This document shows, in pieces, positions 24,001-37,882 of a DNA stretch of 64,000 nucleotides. The translations under genes and the position numbers were made by a program. Origin of the DNA: Hansfordia pulvinata (Eukaryota > Ascomycota > Sordariomycetes > Xylariales); contig BJKQ01000031.1 of assembly GCA_006538405.1 (NCBI GenBank), positions 1 through 64,000 on the forward strand, written 5' to 3'. The notes below the pieces were generated by a model. It had not been told where the DNA came from. It did not search any database and saw only the letters and a list, made by a program, of their open reading frames with translations. Each line of letters starts with the position of its first letter. Position 1 is the stretch's first letter.

Positions 24001-26190
24001 CGGGCTACGGGCGGGCGAGCCGCAATACTACATGCCGCCGTTCCGCGGCGGCGGGGAGAGTCGTGATCAGGGCCGCGACGGGATCGAAGTCCACAGCGAC
24101 GTGTAATAGTCGTTGAATCAGTCTGGGTACCGGTCGCTGGGGCGACTGCGACTCGCGAAGCGGTTGACAAACTGGCTGACAGGCTGGCGTGGCATCTCCG
24201 CGGGCGAATGAATAATCGTAAGGGGCTTTGCCTAATTGCCCAATGGCGACCAGGCCGGACTGGCACGTAGGTAGGGAAAGCCTCTCGCGGCAACTTGGAG
24301 TAACCGAATACCGACCTTACCTGGAGAGAAGGAGAGCAGTTCGTGGCCATCAACGGAGTCGTTTTCATATCGACGCTGATGAGCGTGTAGCCACGAGGCT
24401 CTCTGAAGCCCGTAGGCAGAGCTTGAGAGTATAGGCTCGAAGGCAAGGCAAGGAGATTGCACGGAATCACATGTGTACCGAGACTGACCTGCTCATTGGT
24501 ACTGCAGGGCAGACAGACCAAGAGTTGATGACGACGCCGATGGCAGTTCCAGTATCGGGCAGGGTTCTTAGACGGGTCGGATCCGGTAGTGATGGCCTTG
24601 CTGCCGAATGGCCGGCTGGCGAGTCATCGCGCAAGCCAGCTGAAGAGTTGTCGAGCAAGCCAGCTGTCGAGCTGATAGTTTAACCAGCTAACGAGTTCGC
24701 TGGTGAACTTCGTTGCGACGTAGCTGGCGTAGCGATGGGCTGTTGAGATAGCCCTTATATACCCTGAGGGGCCGATATGTGAGGCTGCGGTCTTGGAGGC
24801 AGTCAGGCGGACCGTCGAGTCAGGAGTCGTTTCGCGAAGGAGCAGGCGAGCTGTTACACAGGCATGTAGGCTATTGGTCGTATTGCGTGTTAGCTGAAGT
24901 CTCGTATGGCTGGGAAGAAGTACTAGAAAGCTGAGCTTCCAGGTAGAATGCTGAGGCTCGCCACGGGCTCTATAGCAATTGGCAAACCCGCGGCGGTATA
25001 GAGCGCCTATATTCGCCTCGTCAAGAGCGAGCACATCGGCGCCACCTCGACTAGTTGTGGGACGGGAAGGGGCCATCGCAGAACTTACATCCCGTGAGGT
25101 GATCTTTGGAAGCGGTGAGGGTCCCTTCGCAACTCAGACCTAAGCAAAGTGCTGCCGCGAGGCCGTCGAGAACGCATGGTGTGGCGACCGTCTGCTCCGC
25201 GACCTCGAGGTACCGGGGCACGTCGTTCCCACGCTGGCAGTCAACCCGACCGGCATGTCAAGTCTTTGGCAGCCGCGACACAAGAGCAGGAGGTCAACGA
25301 AGCTTTCGCCAACTCCGCTAGACATGGATTCCGCTGCTTCGAGCCGCAACAACCCATGGAGGCTCTGGTCGAAGCCGTCAAGGTCCTCTCTTCCGCGCTG
25401 AAGAAGAATATGAAGCTTATCAAGTCAACAATGCCTAAGACGCAGTCTTGGGTGCTTTCAAGTGCGGTAGACAGGGTTTTTTTTTTTTTTTCATGAATTG
25501 AGGCGTCTCGAGACCTGGGTATAAGATGATGAATTGTTGACGAAGGCTGGGGTCCAGCTTGGTGTGGATCATTTGTAACCGCTGCGATCAAGTGTCCCAT
25601 CCTGCATCGCGATAGACCTATTGTCGCTCCGTGTTGCGCGTCCTCCTCGCTGGAAATTTCCGCGTCCTTGCGGCCGTCGACGGGGATATCCAGAAGCCCA
25701 ACTGGCTTGTTCGGGACGTCAGTGCAGAATCGTCATCCGCATGATAGGCTGTACTGGCTATCTCCCGGGGAAGAGGAAGTGGTTGGAAGGTAGGTGGCCG
25801 TTGGATGAGATTCTCGGCCGGTGTGGCGGGTCGGTGGGTTGAGGGGCGGCATGCAGCTCCTACGGCGCTTGACGATACTTTTGAGAGCGACGCGCTGGTG
25901 ACCAAGCAGGCCGATGAGCAGGTGGGTTGGTGACTTAGGTAGGCAAGACAGCATGAAAGACAGGAGCCGATAAGTTCGAGGCTGACTGCGGGTAGGTGAT
26001 GGCAAGTCAGCAGCTTCTGCTAGCGCCCGGGATGGCAGAGCGAGAAAGAATCGGCCGTAGGCTGAGGCTGAGAGTTTGGGCCGATCGAGGCAGAATGTGC
26101 TGTGTCTGCTGTCTGCTCGCGTTACCTACTACGTACTCACGCTGACGCGCCCCAGGAGCAAACACGCGTCCGCGCAAACGCGGGAATTTG
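24000..26190. other. GC-rich DNA without a recognisable gene
   Basis: Contains several frames of 60-190 codons on both strands, none with a domain that I recognise. A frame at 25149-25496 ends in a run of 14 T (about 25478-25491). Short degenerate repeats around AAGCCAGCTG occur at 24,630-24,690. There is no convincing splice-site arrangement or gene structure. Confidence 0.4.
24628..24705 (-). repeat. Degenerate 24-26-bp tandem repeats
   Basis: Three imperfect units built on CAAGCCAGCTG-(A/T)(A/C)GAG follow one another. On the minus strand they translate as repeated Trp-Leu-Ala-Arg-Gln-Leu-like blocks. The element is small and degenerate. Confidence 0.45.
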
Positions 26191-26291
26191 GACAGATACT
26201 CCTAAATAGGACACATCTCGTACCCCTAATTAGGACACATACTCCTAATTAGGTTATATTCTCCTAATTAGGCCACATTCTCCTAATAAGT
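26191..26291. repeat. Array of CCTAATTAGG palindromes, 19-bp period
   Basis: Five successive units carry CCTAAATAGG (26201), CCTAATTAGG (26225, 26244, 26263) and a truncated CCTAATAAG (26282), separated by ACACATACT-like spacers. The spacing is 24, 19, 19 and 19 bp. The perfect 10-bp palindrome repeated at nearly two helical turns resembles a cluster of dimer-binding sites or a short satellite. No supported gene lies directly beside it; the frame downstream at 26305-26595 is weak. Confidence 0.8.
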
Positions 26292-27232
26292 ACGCGTAAG
26301 AGCCTTGCACATTGAATACCGCAGCGAGAGGGATCGTTTCTTGGGGGCGATGGCCGCCCCTGGGTGGGCAGTCGCGACCCAGCCGCTCTACTTTGGTGCC
26401 TATCGTTCTAGGTACCTTTTCGGTGCCAGCCGAATTTTAGCAACTTGGCCGAACACAGCCAACTCACTTGCTCCACCAAGTCCATTATCACTGGTGAAGA
26501 TCGCCCTTAGGGCACGATCAGGTTCATCAGCATCAGCAGCAGTATCAGCGGCAGTGGCAGCAGAGCCTCATCACGGCGAATGCTACCCTGACTAGCCGAG
26601 CGAGATATTTAGGTCAAATATGCCGACCGGGAGTCTGACAAGGAGATTCTACGCCCTCTCTCGCGCGAGTACGGACGAGTACGTGCACTTGCTCTGCAAG
26701 ACTGCACATGCGTTGCTTTAAAGCCCGCCCGGTCTTTGCTCTTTCCTGCTGCTCCGGAATGAGCATTGGTGTGCAGTATTAACAGTAATCTTAGGCGCAT
26801 CTACATGGAGGAGTGCTCACAAGGGAGCTTTGCCGGAATCATCGTCAATGCAACTCCCATTCCCACCCTCCTGTTTCTCCCGCATGCCAGTTGACGAGCG
26901 CAGACTGACGACGCTACCTACCTACTCGAACTCGTAAAAACTGGACGCCCGAGCGTGCCGAGCTTCCCCTGGTAAACTTGAAGAGTGATTGTTTTATCGG
27001 TCAGGCTGTTGATGGCGACCCGAGCCAGCACCAGGAAGGTACTTGCACTCACACCCACACCCCAAGACGACGGAGCGACAGGTGGATCAAACCCTCGAGG
27101 CAGCCACTTTAAAAGGGATCATCGTCCAACCTATGCCTACTACTGCCGTCTTAAAATGCTGTCCAATCGGCAGCCCGGCGAACAGCCGGTGACGAATGCT
27201 CAAGGTTGGTTGGTATGCCCCGATAGCAGCCT
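26292..27232. other. GC-balanced DNA, no supported gene
   Basis: Includes a CAG/CAT-rich simple stretch at 26,525-26,570 and overlapping weak frames on both strands. A plus frame open from 26985 (ATG at 27010) runs into the copia LTR. It continues in frame on the other side of the insertion at 41914, but it shows no known domain. Confidence 0.4.
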
Positions 27233-27237
27233 GACCA

Positions 27238-27357
27238 TGTTGAACTTAGAGATAAGTGAATTGCATTAAAGAACTATTTAATGCGTAGACATAGGAATGC
27301 CTTCCTTTATATATAGACAAAATAGTGTGGAGCGTACCAGCCCCTCCACTTTTAACA
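27238..27357 (-). repeat. 3' LTR of the copia element (left side)
   Basis: 120 bp, 116 of them identical to the right LTR. The four differences are all transitions (G/A or T/C). The GC content is normal, in contrast to the adjacent interior. Confidence 0.93.
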
Positions 27358-27374
27358 CTCCCACTTGCTCCCAC
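27358..27374 (-). other. Polypurine tract of the copia element
   Basis: On the minus strand the bases just before the 3' LTR are purine-rich (GTGGGAGCAAGTGGGAG). This is the expected plus-strand primer position and agrees with minus-strand coding. Confidence 0.6.
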
Positions 27375-28779
27375 GATTTGCAGTCCCGTTAAAAACCTTT
27401 AACGAAAAACCTAATAAGTGAAAAACGTCCTTTTTAAGGAAAAGGGTTATTACTTAATAAGTTTAAGGGCATTCGTAACTTTATTATTACCACTCGTTAA
27501 AGGTCTATCTTTTAATATTGCTTAATCGTGGATTTTCTTAATCGAGTAAGTTAAGTATAAGTCCTGCCCTTTAAGAGTCGTGTTAATATTATATTATATA
27601 TTTAAAGGCTTAACTTTTTTCTTCTTTCTTATATAATCAATGAAAGTATATTATTTTCTAATTAACGTATCCTTAATTCGAGTGTCTTTTATAATGTCTT
27701 TTTTTAAGTTATAATCTTAAAATATTACGGCCTTTCCTCCTTTTAAATTCGTGATAATTATTATAATAAAGTAATATTAAAGCGCCTCTTTTTAAAGGTT
27801 ACCGATTAACTGCCTTATGAGTATATTAAAAAGGCTTAATTAAGTGGTCTTTTTATACTTCTTATTATTATAAAAACCATTAAAAGTGTCTTTAATTATC
27901 GTATTTAATATCTTATAAACGTTTTAATCTCTTTATCTCTTTTATTATTAAAGGACACCACTTTAAGGTGAATATAAGGGAAATAAAAGGCTAAGATAAG
28001 TCTTAATTCGTTAAATTATCTTAAGAATAAAGCCAGCTTATCTTTAATTAAGTAAGGATCCGTAGGTAAATCTTAAAGTGTTACAAGTCGGGTAAGAGAT
28101 ATCTTTAAAGGCAGGGTCTTTTAACGTGCCTTGCCAGCGGTGAAAAGGCGAGAATTTAATAATAATCGATTAAGGAAAAGGCGTTTAATTCGTATTTAAA
28201 AGAAAGGGTTTACTTTTTAAGTATATACCGTGAAAAACGAGGAAAAGGAGATAAGATTACCGGTAATTAAGGATAAAAGGTTAAGTCACGTGACTCTTAT
28301 TAAATTTATTAACTTTATTATTAATTTTAACTTATATAAAGGCTTATAACCGCTCGAAATCGTAAAAAGGCGTTTTTAAGTAATGCTTTTATAAGTCCGT
28401 TTATAACTTACCTTTTTATTAACGTAAATTCGAATTCAACACTCTTATTATTAACTCGTTCTTTAAGTTAAGCCGTTTAAATTTAATAATACTTAAGTCG
28501 TTTATAAAAGTAAGGGTTTTTAATAGCTATTATAGCACCTTAATTATTATAAAATATTATAATAGCTATTAAATTCCCTTAAATATTAAGCTCCTTTAAA
28601 AGGCGTCTTAACCATACAGCTTCCTTAATAGCTTAAGTCTATTTAATTAACTTAAATTTGTATAAGGATAAGGAGATAATGGCTTATCTTTTCGAGCTTT
28701 AATTAATTACATTACTTCTTATATTAAATATATAATTAAACGTAAACCTTTTAATTTAATGATTATTAGCTTGATTTAT

Positions 28780-29720
28780 ATTAAAGAATCCGGATAATAA
28801 CTTAAGGCCCTTTAAGTACATTAATTTTAAGTTTATAATTCCTTTTAAGTACTTAAAGATTCGTTTAATTAAATTCTTATTAGCCTTATTTAAATTTATT
28901 ATAAATTTATTATAAAAGAAGACGGTAAAGGCGATATTTAGTCTCGTGCTTAATATAATATATATAAGGCAGCCGATAGCCTTTACATATTAATACTTAT
29001 TATCCTTTATAATTATAAAGTTAAAAGGGGGAGGAGTGAAGGCCTTAGTTTTTATAAGGGTGTCCTTAAGAGTAAAGTTAATAAAGTTAAAGGTCTTTAA
29101 TATTTAATAAATATATCTAGTCTGATTTAAACAGATCGTGCGGTTAATCCTATCCCTTTTAACCTTCATACTTAAGTAAAAAGTGTAAGGTCTTAAATTA
29201 ATTATTTTAAACTTGCTGCTTAAGGCTTCTTTTAAGGTAATAATCTTCTTTTTAAAAGGCTTAATAATCAGTAAGTCGTTTATATAAATTGTAACGTAAA
29301 GATTGCCTTTAATAAATACTCTTATATTTAAGTTTAATAATATAAAGCCTTAATCCCTTAAAAAGGTGCTTAACGTTTAATATTAAATTTAAGAAGCTTA
29401 CTTTAATTTATATAAGGCTTTATTAAGTTTATATACTTGATTTATACCGTTTAAAAAGCCTTTAAGCTATAAAATATAAATATATTTATCGATATCTTTA
29501 TAAAGGAAAGCCGTTTTAACGTTTATTTAATTTAATTTTAAATTTAAGGTTATAATAATAACGAAAATTACCTTATAACTTATTAACTTTATAGTAAACG
29601 TAAATGTTTTATTAAAGTTAATCCCTTTAATTTATATAAACCCTTTAACCACTTATCGAGCCTTAAACCTTTAAATTTCTTTATTTAAACCTCGTTTAAG
29701 CTTATAAACTTATTTTACAC
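28780..29720 (-). pseudogene. Copia reverse transcriptase and RNase H remnant
   Basis: On the minus strand the copia blocks appear in order. A WVYKLKR-type block (about 29715-29640) is followed by the block I-N-V-K-T-A-F-L-Y-K-D-I-D (about 29533-29490, normally DVKTAFL-G-L). The active site reads Y-I-N-D-L-L (29289-29260), that is YVDDLL with one Asp codon GAC changed to AAC. The IG-LIY---TR-(D/N)IAF block at the RT/RNase H junction and an I-K-YLKG block lie at about 28960-28830. Stops are frequent. The enzyme would copy element RNA to DNA; this copy is inactive. Confidence 0.85.
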
Positions 29721-30451
29721 TTAACGGGATTCGGCCCTTAAAGAGTTTATATAACGTTTAAATATATATGTTTATTAAGGACGTGTATTCCCTTTTTATA
29801 GCTTTATATTATTATAAGTGAAATAGGTTAATTATAACTTGCTTATAGGTTTTAAGTTTAATAAGCTCGTTAATAAAACGAAGAGTAAAGCTTATAAATA
29901 TAATAGTAAAAAGAAAGCCAGGATTAAAAGTGATAAGGGTGTAACCTCTTTTCTGAAGTGCTCTTAATCGTAAGTTTAAGTAATTCTTTAATACCGATTA
30001 CCGTATTAGCTCTTTTTTAAGCTTAAGTAAAAAGATTTTAATTCGGGAGTTAATAAGGAAGTTAAGGCCGGAAAGGCCGGAGCTAAAAAGCTTAAAGGTG
30101 TATAAGAATCGAGTTCGACTTACTTATTAATTTTAACGATAATCTTTAAGGCTTTTAAGTTAAGGATAAAGCTTTATTATGATTTAATAAAGTTTTTAAT
30201 AATCCTTTAATTATTTAAGTTTTTAACGGTTATTATATAACGTGTGGTAAAAGGAATAACGATATCGTTATTATTAACTTTTATCTTTAAGTTAAGACTT
30301 AAATCTCCTTTTAATTAAAGTGATAAGGAGCGTTATAAACGTGGCCTTTAAAAGGTAAGCGGTTATAAGTGACTTAATAAAGGTGGTTAAGGCCGTTTTT
30401 TAATATGTTTTTAAGACTTTTTAAAAACGATATTATTAATATGTACCACAT

Positions 30452-30988
30452 TATAACGACCTGGATTCTTCTTAAGAAAAATACAGAGTTGGTTTAAGGG
30501 TTTATGTTTTAAGAGAACACTTAAAAGGTCGTTTATCGGTAAACAATAAGTAATTAATTAATAATAAGTAATTTAAAGTATTAAATAAGTGGTAAACTAT
30601 TATTAAAAGGTTACTCTTATTTAAGAATAACTTAAATACTTAAATTAATTATTAAAGTAATAAATAATTAAATATATAAAAACCTTTTATCCTTATATAT
30701 CCTTTATTCCCTTATTAATATTATATCTTAAATCACGTTCCTTAAAGTGATCTTTATTTTACTTATAACCTTTTTCGTAAACGTCGCTTTAATTATAATA
30801 ATTATAATAAGCGTATAAATTATTTATTATCTTAATAATAATCTTAATCACGTGATCTTATCTTATATTTTTACTTTTCCTTATATATATAATTAATTTA
30901 ACGTTATCTTATATAATTATTAATTTATAAGTCTTTTATTTATATTAATATTAACCGTTTTATAAACTTAATAATTAAGTTTATAATA
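30452..30988 (-). repeat. 3' LTR of gypsy copy 2
   Basis: 537 bp, starting TATAACGACCTGG and ending AAGTTTATAATA on the plus strand. The complement of a polypurine tract (CCCTCTTTTT) follows at about 30,993-31,002. Confidence 0.9.
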
Positions 30989-33959
30989 TTATACCCTCTT
31001 TTTAAGTTATTTATCTTTAATTAATAAATATAAAGAGTGCGTGTGCCTTATTATAAGCATAGCTTTTATACCTTTATTTATCCTTTTTATTTTTCTTATC
31101 CTTATTAATTATATTAAGTTTATTTTAATCTTTTACGCGATTTATTATTATTAAGCGTTAATATTTATTAAAATTTATTACGCTTAATGGTATGGTTATA
31201 AATATACCGTATTTTTATTATTTTAAAAATAAGAAGTTAAGTTCTTATTATATCTTTAAAAGTAAGAGTTATTATTAAGAATATATTTATTATAAGCGTT
31301 TTTATAATAATATTTTAATAACGTTATCCCTTAAATAAGTTATAACTTAATAACGTAAGCTTAAAGTTAAAGAAAATAAGGTAAGTAATAAACTTTTATC
31401 TTTATATACTTAATTAATAAAGCTTTAATCTTAATTAATATTAATTATTATTAATTAAGCCGTATTTAAAAGATAAAATTTTAAATAAAAAAAAAGGGTT
31501 TAAATCTCTTTACTTATAAAATAATAAAGTTAAATAAGGAGAACGGTATACTCTTTATTTTAAATACTTATAAACGGTGTTTAATTAATAACTTATAATA
31601 TATTAAAGTTCTTAATAATATAAATTAATCGATATTTAAGTTAAGTTCCGATTTTTCCTTTATAAACTTCCTTATTTTATTTAAAGAGCCGTTAATCTTT
31701 ACCGGTAATATTATTTTAATAATTAAAGATAATTTAAATAATTCTTAAATTCTTAAATATTTTTTAATAATAAGTAACCTTTTTATTATATTAAATACTT
31801 TATTATAAATCTTTATTAATATAAATTTAATATCTTTTTAACCTTAAATTCTTAAACGTTAATATCGGCTTTAATTTTAGTTTTAAGCTATATGTTAACC
31901 GGTGTTAATTTTAATAATAAAACGTGGAATATTAAGTGGATTCTTATAATATTAAATAATAATAATTTATAATTAATTAATAAAACGATCTTATTAATTT
32001 TAAATAATTTAATTTTCTTAAAATTTAATTTATTATTAAGTCTTTTAATTTAAATGTTTTTACGTAATAAGTAAACTTTATTTCCCTTTTTAAAAGTCGG
32101 CCTTAATAACCGGTGGTTATCGTAATATCGTTTTATATATTATTAAATTATTATAAGCTTTATATAAAGGTGTTTATAAAGAATCGTAAGATATTTAACT
32201 TAAATAACGGTTTTTAAAGCGTTATTATTAATTATTACTTATTATAATCTTTATAAGTTAAATTTATAATTCGTATAAAAAGGTAATATCTTTATATCTT
32301 TATTATTTAAGTTATTATATACGAATTTTACTTTAAATAAAAAGGATACTTAATTATTTTATTTAAAGTTAATATAATATTATAAATATTACTTTAATAC
32401 TTAATTAAGTCGTTTTATACAATTATTTATTTATAAGTAATATATTATTAACGTTTTATATTACACTTTAAGTTATTATATAAATAATTTTTAAAAGTAA
32501 GTTATAAAAGCTTATTTTAATCCGTAATAAGTTCTTTTAATAAACTATATTAATTAATATAGTTTTATTTATAAATTATATAATTTATATTATAATTATA
32601 ATTTCTTAAATAACTGGAACTTTATAAACTTAATAAGTTATTTTATATAAATTATAATATTATTATAAACGATTTTAATTATTAAGTTTAATAATAATAG
32701 CTTTATAATAAAGTTTATTAAAACCGATTTTTATACTTTATCCTTAAAAGGTATAAGTTAAAGTTCTTTATAAGGCTTATAACGTGCTGCTTTAAATCGA
32801 ATATATATATTATATTCTTTAATTGTTATTTTAATTAATCTTTTAAGGTTTAAAAAGTTATAATTATATTATACTTATTATATAATTTTTTAAATCTTTT
32901 AATAATTATAAGATAAATCTTTATAAATCGTTATAATAAGTTATTATTATAATAATATAAGTATAAATCGTTTATTATAAAAGAGTATAACTTTATTAAA
33001 TTATTTAAAAAGGTTAAACCGCTTATTATTTAATAATACTTTTAAACGTTACGTTTCTTATTATAATTTATAATTAAATTATTTTTCTTTAACTTAAATA
33101 AGTTAAATTTATTATATTAAGATTAAGTTCTTATTTTTATTTTACTTTAAGATAATTTATAGTTTTATTATTAAATTTACCGTGAAATAATTAAGTCGCT
33201 TATTAAAAGCGTTAACTTTAATATTCTCTTTACCTTTATAATATTCGATCTTAAAGTTAAACTTTAAAAAGATCTTTATTTATTAAATTTATTATTTATT
33301 AAAAACCTTATTCTTTATAAAGGCTATAAGATTCTTATAATCTATATAAACGGTTATTAAAGTAAAGGTGTTACTTAAGTAATATCTTTATTCCTTAAAT
33401 ACCTTAATAATAATTATAAGCTCTTTATCGTGTACCGTATAATTAAGCTTTAATTTATTAAACTTCTTTAAAAAGTAAGCTATTAAATATAATTTACTTA
33501 TTTTATCTCGTTATTTAAGTTATTCTTTTATAATAAAGTCGTTAACGTCGGTTTCGACTTTTAAAGGTTTATTAAGGTAAATTATAATTATAATAAGTTC
33601 CTTTAAAATTGCTTTTTTAAAGGTGTTAAATAAGGTTTAAAGTTCTTTATTTTATTTAAAAGGTTTATCTTTTTTAATTATATTAATTAAAGGCTTAATA
33701 TACTTATTAAATCTTTTAATAAATTATCGGTAAAAGTTCACGAATCTTAAGAATCTTTTAATATTATAAATACTTTTAAGAACAGGTTATTTTTAAATAA
33801 CTTATACCTTACTTTATTATATTAACACCTTTCTTAATTAAATCGTGTACCTTATAAAGTCGACTTTCATTTAATAAAATTAACTTTTCTTTAAATTAAT
33901 ATAAAGGTTAACATTTTAAAGAGCTTAAAAGACTTACTTTATATAACTTATATAATTTA

Positions 33960-34350
33960 CTTTATTTTTAAAGTAAATAAGAATATCGTTAAAGTATATT
34001 ATTATAAAGATATTATAAAAAGGCTTAAAAACGGTATCGATTATACTTTAAAAGTTAATTAAAGCATTTATAAGTTTAAAAGGTATTATTAAATATTTAA
34101 AATGTCCTTTTAATATTTAAAATGCTATTTTCCACTTATCTTTTATAAGGATCTTAATAAGGTGGTAAGCGTTAAATAAATTTATTATAATAAAGATCTT
34201 AACTTTATAAAAAAGGTCCTTTAACACTTTAATTAAAAGTAAAAGGTACCGATTTTTAATAATAGTATTATTAAGCTATTAATAATTAATATATATCCTT
34301 TAAGATTTATCCTTTTTAAGTATAAATAAAATAAAGTAACTGGTTAATAA
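33960..34350 (-). pseudogene. Reverse transcriptase remnant of gypsy copy 2
   Basis: Mirror position of the reverse transcriptase of copy 1. The active site reads Tyr-Phe-Asn-Asp (about 33,980-34,000, minus), so a different Asp survives from copy 1, where both are lost. The two copies were therefore mutated independently at this site. Confidence 0.7.
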
Positions 34351-37300
34351 CGTAAACGGCTTAATATACCTTTTATTTAAATTTTATTATAACTTTATTT
34401 TAAACTTTATATATTATATTAAGTTTAATAAATAAATAAGTTTAAACATCGGTTAAGCTTTATTTTTAAGTAATATCGTGTGGTTATAATTTAAATATAA
34501 TAATAAGTTATCTTTTATATTAAACTTATCTTAAAATAATATTATAAATTATTAATACTCCTTAAGTATTACTTATTTTAATAAGCAATCCTTTTTTATT
34601 ATCTTAATAATAACGCGTTTTATAAATATAAATTTAAATCCGTTTAATAATAAAAGCATTATCTTTAATTAAATATTATAATCTTTTCTTAATATTTCTT
34701 ATTAAAAACGGTTAATACTTTAATTAACTTTAAGATTCGCCGATCGTAATTAAAGTATCCTTAAAATTATCTTATTTAAGATATTAACGATGTTTAATTA
34801 AAGGTTTATAAGTTAATTTTAAATAATAATTAAAAAAGGCGTAATCTTATATTTAATTTATTTTTATGTTTTCTTTAAATAACTCTTATTTATTATTATA
34901 AGTTAATATAAGGCGTTTTTCTTATTTTATAATAATTTAAATTTATTAACGATTTATAATAATATTAAATTTTAAGTCGATCCGTTATTAATTAATGCTT
35001 AAATTCTCTTTAATTTATAATATATTATTATATTAAGTTATACGGCTTTATTTTTATTAAAGGCTTATTTTATTATATAAGTTCTTTTTATTTATTACCT
35101 TAAATTAATAATAAAATACTTTAATTTTTTAAGTGTTATCACGTTATTACTTATATTAAGCCGTGTTATTAAAAGCTGCTTATAAAAGCCTTACTTTATT
35201 ATAATCTAGTATTTAAAAATAAAGTATATTATTTATTATTTTATAGTAATAATTTAATTAATAAGTTATTAATATATTTTAAAGTCCGATTTTTAAGTAT
35301 TAACTCTTTAATTAAATATCGTACTTACTTTATAAGTTTAATACGTGTTATATACACGGTTCTTTTTAATAAGTTATAACGTTATCTTAATTTTTTATAA
35401 AATATAAAGAGTGTTCCTTAATAAAATATAAAAGGTTTATTAATATAAAGTGGTTAAAGTATTAATAATATTATAATTCTTATATTAATTTAAGCGTTTT
35501 AACTTTTATAAGAAAGTAATAATACTTAACTTTATTAATTAAGTATTATTAATAAATAATATAAATATAATTATATTATACGATCTCGTTATATTAAGTA
35601 TTATAAAGGATTAAGTTATATACGTTTTTATATACCTTTTTTAAGTCTTTTTTATTTAAGATTATTATAAGTTTTTTATGTTATTAAAGGTCTTATTATA
35701 ATAAAAGAAATTTTCCTTTTCTTTTTTATTAAATAAATATTTATATAAGCTTTATACTTAATAAGTTTCCGTTATATTACTTAATTTATTATAATTTTCT
35801 TAAAGGTATTCTTTAAACTTAAATATAAGTGTTTATTTATAAGGCCCTTTTAAAGATTAAATATATATTAATATATTAATTATTACGTTTACTTTTTTAT
35901 TAAGTATTTATTATCTTATTATAAGATTATAATAATCTTTATAATCTTCGATTTATTTAATTAAATCTTATTAATCTTTTTAATCTTAAGTAACACTTAT
36001 CTTAAAATAAAGAGCTTATTTATTCTTTATAATTACTTTAAAGATAAAAGAGTTAAATAAGTCTTATTTCTTTTATAAAATAATCTTAATATATTTTTAA
36101 GTTTTATTATTTTTAACTTTTAATATATTATTAATAATATTATAAAGGTTATTATTATATCGTTTATTAAAGAACGCGTATAATTAAAGGTTATTTATAA
36201 ATTTATTAAAAAATTAAACTTTTTATTTTAAATAAGTAACTTATCCTTATATTATAATTTATCGGTATCCGTACTTAAAGATTTAAAATATAATATTATA
36301 TTATATAATAATATTAAGCTTCTTTTAATTAATAATTCTTATAATTATTTAAAGGATTTACTTTAAGGAGTTACGTTATATAAAGCTTTATTTATATACT
36401 TTTTATTTTAATATATCCTTTAAGTTTTATAAAAGTATTATAATATTAAATATATTATAACCGACGTATTATTATAAGGTTAAGTATATATAATTAACTT
36501 AAAAAGTATTATAAGTCCCTTTTTAAAGGGTTTTAATTTATTAACTTATATATTATTTTTAATATTTTATAATATTATTAAACCTTTTTTATAAGATATT
36601 AAAGGTAACGTTAAATTTAAGGTTAAGGTTTAAATTATTATATACTTTATAAGTTATATAAACCCGTTTTTTAAATATAAGGGTTTATCCGTTTTAATTT
36701 ATTATGATTTCCTTAATAACCTTAATATATTTATTAACTTATTTAAGTTATTTAAGCGTTTTATAATCGCGCGTAATATACCTTAATTTATTATAATTAT
36801 AATACTTAAATATTTTCTTATACTTATTATTAAAAGCGTAATTAATATTTATAAGTCTTAAATATTACTTATAAAAGGTAAAGTAAAGCTTTATTCCTCT
36901 TTATTATTATTACCTTATATTTTATAATATATATTAATTATTTCCTTTTTTCTTATAATATCGCTTATAAAATTAAGAATTAATATAAATAACGGCCTTA
37001 ATATACTTTATAAAGCTATTTAATAAGTTTTATTTAATTAACTTATCTTTAACTTCCTTTTTTAATCTTTAATAAAATATAAGAATCTTACTTTCTTTAA
37101 TTAAATTAAGTTATATAAAGATATATTTAAAGTTTATAATATAAAGGGATATTAAGGTCTTTTATTAAATATTAATAAGTTCTTTTTTAACTTATTATTT
37201 TTTATTTAAGTCTTAAAATAAGCCTTTAAATTATTATTTAAATTTAATATAAAATATAAAGATCCTTTTAATCTTAATTAATTATTATTTTTAAGGTTTA

Positions 37301-37882
37301 TCGATTACCTTAATAAGGTATAATTTAAATTAAATTAAAGCCTTTTTATAAAGAAACGACTTAATATAAATAACTTAATCTTTTTTATTATTAAAGTGTT
37401 TATATAATTAATAAAATACCTTTATTTAAGTTAAAAACCCTTAAAATTACTTAAGGGTACCGTTAAAGGTTTTAAAAGGGTTAATCTTAAGGTTAACGTT
37501 AATTAAAAGAGCTTTAAAAATACCTTTAACGTTTTATATAACTTTAATAAGTTAAGCTTATTAAAGTTTATTAATTATATTAATTTATTTAATATAAGCT
37601 TATTATAATTACTTATTAACATTCTTATAAGCTTAATATAAAGCTTATAATTAATCTTATAAAATATAAAGCTTATTAAGTAATTATTTATACTTGCTTT
37701 TAATAAGATTATACTCCTTTTTATTATTATTAACCCCCTTTATTTCCTTAATTAAGTTCCTTAAAAGCGTTTATATTATTAATTATTTAAAGGATTTAAG
37801 TTAAAATAATATCGTGTTAATTAAATATTATTTAAAGGTATTAATAAATAGTTATTAAATACTTAAATAAAAGTGATTAAAA

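Noticed and set aside
25478..25491. Run of 14 T as a possible poly(A) tail of a retroposed gene
   Set aside because: No target duplication or gene body was found on the minus strand beside it, so a simple homopolymer is sufficient.
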